64,000 nucleotides of DNA. Origin: Tenrec ecaudatus. Its lineage: Eukaryota; Chordata; Mammalia; Afrosoricida; Tenrecidae. Within the stretch, counting starts at the first letter, position 1; every line of letters starts with the position of its first letter. Positions 20,220-29,239 of this stretch are shown here, in pieces. The stretch covers positions 18,348,584-18,412,583 of the forward strand of contig NC_134537.1 of assembly GCF_050624435.1 (NCBI RefSeq), in the 5' to 3' direction. Made by a program: the position numbers and the translations under genes. Below the pieces are notes generated by a model that worked only from the letters and a program-made list of their open reading frames with translations, was not told where the DNA came from and made no database searches.

Positions 20220-22334
20220 TGACTATTATGGTATTTCTAGATAACAACCGATATTTGGAGAATAAACTGTTGCCTATTCAGTGTTTACACACACTTATCT
20301 GTACCTTTAGTATAGATCAGTAATGGAAGACCACTTTGTTTGAATGAGACAGAAGACAGCGTGCAGAGGGCTACTCTGAATGCCATGAATTCGATTTGTT
20401 GGAGCATCTTTGTTTTTAAGGCCTTATTTTCCTGGGAGAGATGTGGGCTGTGGCTGGCTTTAGGGAATTACATTAATTTATATTCATTAACCTTTCCCGT
20501 AATTAGAGACTTGCTAATCAGGTTTTGGGCGTTGACCCTGAGAACTGTTGTTGGCTAATTTGTGTTGAGATACAGAGTTTTCTCAAAAGGATGTGGTTTA
20601 ATATGTCATACCTGCATGAAGTAGTACTCAATACAAACTCTTTGTTGGTATTGGCATAGTTTATTTCAATATCCCGAGACTCTGAGGCACAGCATCAGAT
20701 CATGACAGTGCAGGTAACTACATACCTTACAATGTAGCCTTTACAATTCTTGAAGGTAATATGCTTTATGCATCACGGATAATTTTGTTTATTTTAAAGT
20801 GGTCTTTTATTAACAGTTAGCTGTTGTAGTAGCAGTCGCATTATCTTTCTACTGTATCCGAGTAGGTGAAGCATAGACTCAATTGCTGTTTGTATCAATA
20901 TCAAATGTTAGCTGCACCAATGTGTGTTAATCTAATTTTGGGATAGAGGATCTAAAACTCAATAAAGTCTGGCCATCCTACCTGAACACACTTGATCTCA
21001 TCTAGAAACGCAATGCATTATTGTTTGGAGCAACTTTTAGCTCTCGTAAATGGAGCATATGTTTTCATGGGCTCTAGTAACCTGAGAATTTAGTTTTTCT
21101 GGACTTTTGATACCAATTTGATTGAATTATAGAGCTAATGCTCTGTAGTCTGAAGGTAATTATTTTTACTCCTGGGGAATTTCAACAATATTTTGAAATA
21201 AAATGTTGCAAATTTAAACTAAAGGATTTGCTTGGAGGCAGGAGGCAGATTTTTCAAGAACATTGCGATAACTACATATTCTTAATCGTTTGGATGCCAG
21301 AGAGTAAAAGGAACCAGAAGACATCGTATGTCAAAGTGTTCTTTTCTGGCTTATGCAAGTGTTTCTTTGTGGTCCCCTCAACATGGTTTCAAAATGTTCT
21401 AACTGAAAATCTAGCAATAGTATAGAAAGATTTCCTCACTCTTCGCCTGCCAGCTCATAAATAGGAGCTTCTAGACTTCTACCCATTCTTGGTTATACCA
21501 CAAGGTTGTGTAAACCCACTGAAAAAGAGAGAATGAAGAAAAATTTAAATGAAACGAAAAGGTCATCTTCTAAAACCGTTGGTATTTATTGTAGCAAAAT
21601 CATGCCCATGTTGAGTCAACTAGCTAACTGGGCAGTACCTTTGCCACCCTTTTGAAATATGTAATGGTAAACATTTACCTTGTGCTCTATAATACTGTAT
21701 GATCCGTTCTGTAAGATTGTTTTGAAAGAGTTAAAAGTTCACCAAGAAAAGTCCCAGGACCATAGTTAATTACCTGCAAGCCCTCTTTTGAGTAGATGCT
21801 TCTTAAGGATTAAGTAGAGTCACTCCTCACCTTTTCCTCGGATCGAAAGGCATATGCCTCTGAACTCGGATGGTGTCCTGTGGGGAACAGAATGGTAGGA
21901 CTTCCAATTACTATCATGTATTTTTTATGTGTGCTCAAAGGTTACATTGTGAGCTTCAGTGTCTGTCAGGATTTGCAACACAGAGGCCTGATAAATCCCC
22001 AGCATTACCTAAGTCTAAGTTTTCCTTCTCTCATAAACAACTTGGAGAACATAATGTTTCACTGATATCCAGGGCGTGGAAGTTATGCCTAACACTTTGC
22101 TGACATTTGCCAGTGCTGGCAATGAATGGCAATTTCGGAATCTTTTTTTTTAAATTTTATTTGAGAGCAACAGGTTTAAAGGATCCTAAGAGACTAGGCT
22201 TTTATGCCTAACAGTTTGAGGAAGCCAATTCCCACAGGAGAAATATCCCAAACTTAATGGGGCTATGGACTTGGTCATTCTCCGGTTCATTCTCCCCTTG
22301 GACCCAAGTAGTGGCTTTGTTGAAAATATCATGG
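20220..22334. other. Unique AT-rich stretch with no repeats or genes; candidate regulatory DNA
   Basis: About 2.1 kb without any SINE, LINE or LTR landmark, which is unusual for this window. It contains a cluster of TAAT/ATTA homeodomain-type cores at 20467-20520. Whether it is conserved cannot be judged from one sequence. No exon is supported. Confidence 0.45.
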
Positions 22335-23704
22335 TCATCTTGTATTCTTAAAAAACAACCCCCCCCACACACAACAATTTAATTGGGAGCTTGTAATGCT
22401 AGTATCGCAATCCATTGTGATACATCTATGGTGTCAAGCACATTTTTACATATGTTGCCATCCTCATTTTCAACACATTTTCTTTCTACTTGAACCCATG
22501 GTATCACCTCCTTCTCTTCCTCCCTCATAAGACCTTGACAATTTATTAATTATTATTATTTTTTCATGTCTCATACTGACCAAATCTCCCTTCATCCACT
22601 TTTCTGTTGTTCATCCCCCTGGGAGGGGGGATTATCTATTGATCATTGTGATCAGTTCCCCCTTTCTCCTCTCACCTTCCTCTTCCCATCCTGCTATTGT
22701 TATTCTCATGATTGGTCCTGAGGGGTTTATCTGTCCTGGCTTCCCTGTGTTTCCAGCTCGCATCTGTACCAGTGTACATGCTCTAGTCTAGCTGGATTTG
22801 TAAGGTAGAATTGGGGTCATGATAGTGGGATTGGGGGTGGAGGTGGGGGGACCATTAAAGACCTAGAGGAAAGTTGTATGTTTTGTTGGTGCTGTACTCC
22901 ACCCTGACTGGCTCGTCTCTTCCTTGTGACCCCTCTGTGAGGGGATGTCCGATTGTCTACAGATGGACTTTGGATCTCCATTCCACCCTCCCCCTCATTC
23001 ACATTGATATAATTTTTTGTTCTGGGTCTTTGATGCCTGATACCTGATCCCATTGACACCTCATGACCACCCAGGCTTTTGTGTTTCTTCTATGTGAGCT
23101 TTGTTGCTTCTCAGTTAGAGGGCCACTTGTTTGTCTTCAAGCCTTTAAGACCCCAGACACCATATTTTTTGATAGTTGGGCACCATCAGCTTTCTTCACC
23201 ACATTTGCTTATGCACACATTTTATCTTCAGCGAATGTTTTGGGAAGGTGAGCATCACAGAATGCCGGGTTATTAGAACAAAGTGTTCTTGTGTTGAAAG
23301 AGTACTTGAGTAGAAACCCAATGACCATCTGCTATCTTAATACCATATAAATATATGTATCTAGATCTATTTCCCTATCGTTATATATAAATATATTTAT
23401 ATATGTACATGCCTGTTGGACCTATCAATGTCCTTTGCCTTATAGTTCTTTCCTCTTTTTCCTTTTACTTTCCTTGTGTCCCATTATCATGTTCGACCTT
23501 CATTTGGCATTTAGCAATTCCTCTAGGCTACATTGCACTTGATAAAACCTCACCAGGCATCCTACACCCTTCTCGCCATCAATTTTAGATCCCTTGTTGT
23601 TCCCCTGTCCCTGGGTTTGTTGGCCCCCCATTTCCTTTCCCTCACCTTCCCCTCACCTGTGTCCCTCTGGAACTGTTGGTCTCACTGTTTTCATCTTGTA
23701 TTCT
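22335..23704 (-). mobile_element. Antisense 1.34-kb L1 3'-UTR insertion with 14-bp target duplications
   Basis: The body, 22349-23690, runs in reverse through the whole 3'-UTR series: 'ttgacaatttattaattatt', 'ctgttgttcatccccctggg', 'ggtcctgaggggtttatctg', 'ctagaggaaagttgtatgtt', 'accctgactggctcgtctct', 'cttcaagcctttaagacccc', 'gggcaccatcagctttcttc' and 'tacacccttctcgccatcaa'. A perfect 'tcatcttgtattct' flanks it (22335-22348 and 23691-23704). The extreme end has A/C-rich rather than T-rich sequence where the reversed poly-A would be, so the tail has been altered. Confidence 0.93.
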
Positions 23705-24689
23705 GTGAACTTCTTCAAGTTCTTTAACATCTATCGCACACCTGCTTCTCTTTGGAGAGAAGGCGTGCAGCCAGAGGCAGGGCTGTGACATTCGTGGCAT
23801 GGAATGTTGAGCAGAAGCCATCAAGAGTTGGGCCTGGTTACTTGACTGTGTCGAAAATGCTCCTGAGGGGCACTGGCCTGTAGACATGATGATGTCCCAA
23901 AGGTGCTAGTGGCAAGGTCCAGGAACACTCTCGGTAGTTGCTCTAAGACAACATGGTGGCATCTGGAACCATCTGGAAGGCAGGAAGTTCTCAGTCAGCC
24001 TCCTGACTCAGCAGGGAAGAAAGTCCCAGTTTCCCTCTCTGATGGTGGGGGAGGTGCGGTGGGGGGAGCAGTATATTTCTGTTCTCTTTCTTCTCATGTT
24101 ACTTGCAGTCTAAGAGGAATCATGCACAAAGTTTGGTTTAATATTTTGCCAAAAGAGCTTTGAGAGTTCCAACAAAGATGTTTCCTACCACCCCTACCCA
24201 CCCTCTAACAAAAGGAGAGAAGGAAAGAAAACAGAAAAGCTAGCTCATTGTCAGCTGCCTGAAGGTCAAAGCTGATTACAACAGGGTGCTGTGGTCTTGA
24301 CAAGGTAGAGGGGAAAAGGTGGGGGAATGCTTCGAGGTCTCCCAACACGCTGGAATTCCCTGGGAGGTTGATCATCATGACTCATGCTTGTGGATGTGCC
24401 TTAGGTTTCTCTGTGGTTCTTTCAGCCACCCAGGGAGCTGAGGCTTGTGATCTGCCCATGTGATGCCAGACTAGTCTCTGGTCGCCACAAAACCAGTGTT
24501 GGCTCATTTATATTCATAACGAGGTCATGTTTCATATGCTGACAGAAACAGAAGGGGCTTCAGAACGTGGAATGAAAAGATTACGAAAACTTTCCATACA
24601 CTTTTCCAAGTCCCCTCGTGTTTCCGAAGCTCCGGAGGCTAGAGGGGCATGCTTTGCCTTCCGGGGTGTCCATGCCTGCCTAGGCCTTC
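23705..24689. other. No recognised feature
   Basis: Unique-looking sequence with GC-rich patches near 24040-24070. No exon or repeat was called. Confidence 0.45.
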
Positions 24690-24890
24690 AGGAACAGCTC
24701 TGGTGGTGCAGTGTTAAAGTGCTCAGTTCCTAATGGAAACATTTGTGTTTCAAACTTACCAGCTGCTCTGAGAGAGTAAGAGAGGGCAGGCAGTGCGCTT
24801 TTATAACCCCCACGGGGCAGCTCTACTCCATCCCCCAGGGTATTAGCACCAACTCAGTGTCAATATGGCTGGCTTGGTTTGACTAAACCC
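24690..24890 (+). mobile_element. AfroSINE, sense
   Basis: 'aacagctctggtggtgcagt', 'tgtgtttcaaacttaccagc', 'agctgctctgagagagtaag', 'gggcagctctactccatccc' and 'caactcagtgtcaatatggc' follow AfroSINE order. Confidence 0.82.
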
Positions 24891-25269
24891 TAAAAGATTC
24901 TAGTCACAAGGCCCTCTCCGTTAAGCTTGTCCCAAATACCCACTGTTTCCCTTGACCCGAGTCATATTGTGTTTCCTGCCCACGGAGCAGTCACTCTGTT
25001 CCTGCTTGTGACTTGGTTTTCTCTGGCCTACTAGACGGTAAGTGTTTGGGGTCAGACTTTTAGCAACAGGCTCCGGTATAAATGTTTGGTGGCTGCCTGA
25101 CAGTGGTTGACACCCAGGTGGCTCACATCGGTGAAGAGATTACAGCTTTAATGATATTGTTCCAGAGTACCCCTTTCAGATAGCATCTAATTTTATTCAC
25201 AAAGCAGAGACATTTTAGAAATTTCAGATGAAAAGTACATCAAAGTCACTTGCCATCCCCTTATCTAGC

Positions 25270-25343
25270 ATTATATATAATATATATGATGTGTATAATA
25301 TATTATATATGTATAATATATATGACATATATATATACATATG
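25270..25343. repeat. Alternating AT-rich, partly palindromic tract
   Basis: Mostly TA/AT alternation with self-complementary pieces ('tataatatattatata', 'catatatatatatacatatg'). Such tracts can extrude cruciforms or be prone to length change. Confidence 0.85.
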
Positions 25344-25389
25344 ACGTGTGTTAGTTTGACACCTTGCCTGGCTTTTTTCCCCAGGTGTG

Positions 25390-25690
25390 TGATTATGTTG
25401 TTGTCGTCAGGTGCCAATGAGGGGGTGCCAACCCATAGCGACCCTACGCACAACAGAATGAAACGCTGTCCCGTGCTTCGCCATCCTCACGATTGTCCCA
25501 GTGTTACAGCCACTGCAGCACTCCAGCTCGTTGAGGACCTTCCTCTTCTTGCTGCCCTTCAACTTTCCCAAGCATGGTGTCCTTCGCCAGGGACCGGTCT
25601 CTCCTGACAACAGGTTCCAAGTAAGTAAGACAAAGCCTTACCATCCTGGCCCCCAAGGAGCCCTGTGAGAATAGATTTAACAAAGATCAT
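25390..25690 (-). mobile_element. RTE-type LINE 3' fragment, antisense
   Basis: 'gttgttgtcgtcaggtgcca', 'caacccatagcgaccctacg', 'cacaacagaatgaaacgctg', 'ctcgttgaggaccttcctct', 'caagcatggtgtccttcgcc' and 'ggtctctcctgacaacaggt' match the 3' region of the afrotherian RTE LINE in reverse. Its first 60 bases share the tail of the AfroSINEs, as expected if the LINE supplied their mobilisation. It is 5'-truncated and has no reverse-transcriptase domain here. Confidence 0.85.
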
Positions 25691-25869
25691 ATGTGGTATT
25701 ATAGGAACACACACTCGCATCAGCTGCTTCAAAAAATGCCACGATTTTGTCCCCTCTTGAAAAAGAGCGGCTGGGAGCAGGTGAATTAAAGTGACCGCCA
25801 AGGTTCCTTTCAGCTCAGACGTTCTCTGCGTCTATCTTTCAGAGAAAAGGGGAGTCCTAGTGGTGCTGT

Positions 25870-26050
25870 CAAGGAGCTCTGGTAGCACTTAGGTTTAGGC
25901 AGTGGGTCACGAACCACAAGGTCAGTAGTTCAATTCCTGGCGGCTTCTCGGAAGAGGAGGCTATCTTCCCCAGAATAATGTGCCGTCTTGGAACCCTGGA
26001 GAGGATCCCTGTGAGGCACAATTGACTGGATAGGAGTGGGAAAACTGGGA
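25870..26050 (+). mobile_element. AfroSINE, sense
   Basis: 'caaggagctctggtagcact', 'acgaaccacaaggtcagtag', 'ttcaattcctggcggcttct', 'gaccctggagaggatccctg'-like tail and 'cacaattgactggataggag'. Confidence 0.8.
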
Positions 26051-27597
26051 TGGTAAGTGAACTCAGACAAGGCTGGATTCTGTTGGCTGTGGAAAGCCCA
26101 TTGTGCAATAATTGAGTTTGCCTGTGTTTGTGCCGAGGAATTGGGGGTTATTGCTTCTGACAAGCAAACACAACGCAGGAGCCCACGGGTGAGCTGAACT
26201 AGCCGCTCTGTATCTTGACCTGCTAACTTTGATGCTGCTTCGGTTTACTTGAAGGACCTGGGCTGACATCATCAGCTGTAGATCCATGTGCATATATATT
26301 TTCCAGCCCAAGACGTGTGTCGTGTATGATGCCCCTGGCTGTTGTACACCGGAACGGCTACTCTGTCAAGCCACCTCAGATTTCCAGGCCTGTCAATCAT
26401 GAGAGCTTGGGTTGGGTTGAAAGGAACCAAAAATCTGAGGCGAGTGGACCCAAAAGCCCCAAACCCATGTAAAGCAGTAACGGCTTGATTCACAGTGAGA
26501 TTTTCGGTGTCTGGCCTCTTCGGCGGCCCCGCCATGTGGGATGTTTGCCACGGGGAAAGTCCAAATGCCTGTGGAAACAAGGGCTCAATTTTCACATATC
26601 TGGTCTGTATCATTTATTTTTTTAATCCGGAATGCGACTTCGTGTAATGTCCTATCGATTCAATTAAACTGCACGGGTGAGGGAGATAGCATTTCAATCG
26701 AATTCTCTGATGCAAAAGGAGCTGCTTGTGGCTGAGTTTTCCTGGTCAGTGGCTCTCATCCTGGCTCCCATCTCAGGCAGGCACGTTGCACCTGCTACCA
26801 CCCTCCCCAAAGGCTCAGGAGGTGAGAGAGCCCCGGGATATTTCATTTGGGACTGGGGCGAGCCGCCGGGGAGGGTAGGTGGGGGCCAGCATAGCCGAAG
26901 GTCCTAAAGAGGTGTTTCTTCTGTTCTTGGTGGGATCACAGCACTTGGAAGAGGAGCTACAATTCCCCGTTGACATCGTTTATGGGGCTCCCTGTCTCAC
27001 GCTGTGGGAGATGAGGAACATTTTGACAGAAGACTTCCCTTGTAGCACAAGGAGGATTGGGGGGTAGAGTGGATCTCTGGAATGACCTGGCCCGGAAAGT
27101 TAGAGGCAAAAGTAAATAACATGCCTATGTTTTGCCAGCTGGGAGACCGAGATGTTGATAAATATGCAAAAGCATGAGGTCCTTTGGTGCCCAGATGCCA
27201 GAGGTGGTCAATTGATCCAGAGCATTGACACCAGCAAGGTCACTGTCCTTGTAAGCCACACACCCAGGGCATGGGTCCATAGAGAGTGACTAAGGCTCTT
27301 GCCCTATCTGTTAGGGATCGATAGCCATTGATGATTTGCAAACCTATAAAGCACCAGGGGAAGGGAGCACATCAGCCAAGTTCAGTGGATGTTGCTCTTC
27401 TTCAGGAACAGCCCAAGAGCTGGGAGGGGAATTGGGGCCGCAGTGCATGTCATATACAGGATGATGCAAATTTTCCTGGGAAGTTGGCAAAGAAGGGTTC
27501 TCTCTGCACCGGAGAGCTATGCCTAAAGTGCAGAGGCAAGGAGACAAAGCTAGATGGATGTACCAAAGTCTAGCCAATCACTAGCAACATTTGTCAC
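26051..27597. other. Unique stretch with retained CpGs; no gene recognised
   Basis: About 1.5 kb without repeat landmarks. The part at 26390-26730 keeps CpGs in otherwise AT-balanced sequence and could be conserved. Open frames at 26272-26613 (minus) and 26541-26735 (plus) overlap and have no recognisable domains. Confidence 0.4.
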
Positions 27598-28035
27598 AGA
27601 AACAATAACCCTTCTGGTATCTCTACTCTCTTTATTGGTCCCGAGGGGTTTCTGTGTCCTGTACTCCCTGTGTTTCCAGCTCTACAATGGGAAGGTGGGG
27701 GGGGGGGGGAGGGAACCAATCACAAGGATCTACCTATAACCCCCTCCCTGGGGAATGGACAACAGAAAAATAGGTGAAGGGAGACATCGAACAGTGTAAG
27801 ACATGACACAATAATAATAATTTATAAAGTATCAAGGGTTTGTGAAGGAGGGAGGGCGAGGGAGGGGGAAAATGAGGAGCTGATACCCAGGGCTCAAGTA
27901 GCAAGCCAATGTTTTGAGAACGATGATGGCAACAAATGTACAAATGTGTTTGACACAATGGATGGATGGATGGATTGTGGTAAGAGTTATATGAACCCCC
28001 AATAAAATGATTTAAAAAAGAAAAGAGACAATAAC
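27598..28035 (+). mobile_element. Sense L1 3'-UTR insertion with 5' inversion (twin priming)
   Basis: The sense part runs from about 27685 to the end of the A-rich tail near 28023 ('gggaaccaatcacaaggatc', 'atttataaagtatcaagggt', 'gaggagctgatacccagggc', 'ccccaataaaatgatttaaa'). Immediately left, 27610-27684 is the adjoining upstream UTR segment in reverse ('ggtcccgaggggtttctgtg', 'ctccctgtgtttccagctct'). Near-identical flanks 'agaaacaataac' (27598-27609) and 'agagacaataac' (28024-28035) enclose both parts, so this is one insertion. Confidence 0.9.
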
Positions 28036-28094
28036 ACTCAGCTCCTTGAATTAGATATTGAGCTTCCATTGATTGAGAAGGAGTAAGCTCTCTG

Positions 28095-28300
28095 TAAGGG
28101 GGCCTTGGGCCACGGCGATTCAGCACCTGCTACTAACCCAAAGGTTCGCAGTTCCAACCTATCCAGTGGCTCAGCGGAAAAAGACCTGATGTTCTGTGTC
28201 CACTGAGATCACACCCAAGAAAACCCCGCGGAAATGGTCTCTTCAGTGACGCGGGCTTCTGTGACTTGGGATCAACTCAACAACACGCCTTTAAAACATG
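28095..28300 (+). mobile_element. AfroSINE, sense
   Basis: 'gggggccttgggccacggcg', 'actaacccaaaggttcgcag', 'ttccaacctatccagtggct' and the tail 'gtgacttgggatcaactcaa'. Diverged but in order. Confidence 0.78.
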
Positions 28301-28512
28301 GCTCGAAAGGAAACGTAATACAGGCAAGGCATGTTCTCTCTGCTTCCCGTTGTGGTGCTTTGCAGATTGAAATCCATTTTTTTCCAACACCTTTACGGTG
28401 TGTGACCCCCCCTGCGTGGAGCAGCACCACCAGAGTCCCTTTCCCAACAGTGTGTGCTCCTGTCAGGTCTCTGTGGCTCCTGGAGTTACTCTCACAATGT
28501 TCGCATCATACT

Positions 28513-28760
28513 ATTTCTTTTAGACCATAGAATAGTGTAAGCATCACTTTTAGACTATAGAATAGTGTAAGCATCACTTTTAGACCATAGAATAGTGTAA
28601 GCATCACTTTTAGACTATAGAATAGTGTAAGCATCACTTTTAGACTATAGAATAGTGTAAGCATCACTTTTAGACTATAGAATAGTGTAAGCATCACTTT
28701 TAGACCATAGAATAGTGTAAGCATCACTTTTAGACTATAGAATAGTGTAAGCATCACTTT
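28513..28760 (+). repeat. 30-bp minisatellite, about eight units
   Basis: Seven complete 30-bp units (28531-28740) lie between a partial unit on the left (from about 28513) and a 20-base partial on the right (28741-28760). Each unit joins 'aatagtgtaagcatcacttt' to 'tagactatag'. All units are identical except one site that is T or C ('gactatag' / 'gaccatag'), in the order C(partial),T,C,T,T,T,C,T. The period is divisible by three, so the minus strand stays open and would give a repeated decapeptide, but nothing else suggests coding. Confidence 0.97.
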
Positions 28761-28806
28761 CATATGCGCTGGGAACCAAAACCAAACCAAAACAAAATAC
28801 ACCACG

Positions 28807-28917
28807 AAGAATAAGGAGGAGGAGGAGTGATGAGGAAGAAGGAGGAGGAGGAGTGATGAGGGAGAAAGAGGAGGAGAAGGAGAAGGAAGAAGAGGAGGAG
28901 GAGGAGTGACGAGCTTT
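28807..28917 (+). repeat. Polypurine (GGA/GAA) tract
   Basis: About 110 bases of almost pure purine built of GGA and GAA triplets, interrupted only by three short 'gagtgatgag'-like islands. It starts about 45 bases after the minisatellite ends. Confidence 0.93.
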
Positions 28918-29120
28918 CTGCAGGTGGTCTGCGGTAAGCCTGCACAGGAGTGAGAGCCCCCAAGTAGATTGGGGCGCCTCTGTACCCACAGCTGTGTGAT
29001 CATATACTGTGCTTTCATTAACAATACGATACTCATTTGTGTTCACGTGACTGACAAGGAATATCTGATGTGAAACTCCCATATCGGAGATAGCGTAAAT
29101 ATGGCCAACTTGTGAAATGA

Positions 29121-29239
29121 TGTGCCTATGTACTCGTGTATAAACCGAGTTTTCCAGCACATTTTTAATGCAGTTTTTGTGATAAAATTAGGTGCCTCAG
29201 CTGATTTTCAGGTCGGCTTATACTCCAGTATATATGGTA
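29121..29239. mobile_element. Small inverted-repeat element, probable MITE
   Basis: The left end 'tatgtactcgtgtataaacc' (29127-29146) and the right end 'ggcttatactccagtata' pair as imperfect terminal inverted repeats of about 25 bp; the right arm read in reverse gives 'tatactggagtataagcc'. The 120-bp element has an AT-rich core and no coding potential. It looks like a non-autonomous DNA transposon. I recall similar 'tactcgagtataagccga' termini as a dispersed family but cannot name it. Confidence 0.6.

Noticed and set aside
28513..28760. CRISPR-like direct repeats
   Set aside because: The units are contiguous with no unique spacers, and the surrounding DNA is mammalian; it is a minisatellite.
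28506..29036. 176-codon minus-strand frame with repeated 'KVMLTLFYSL'
   Set aside because: The repeat follows from the 30-bp minisatellite and the rest from the polypurine tract; there is no other coding sign.
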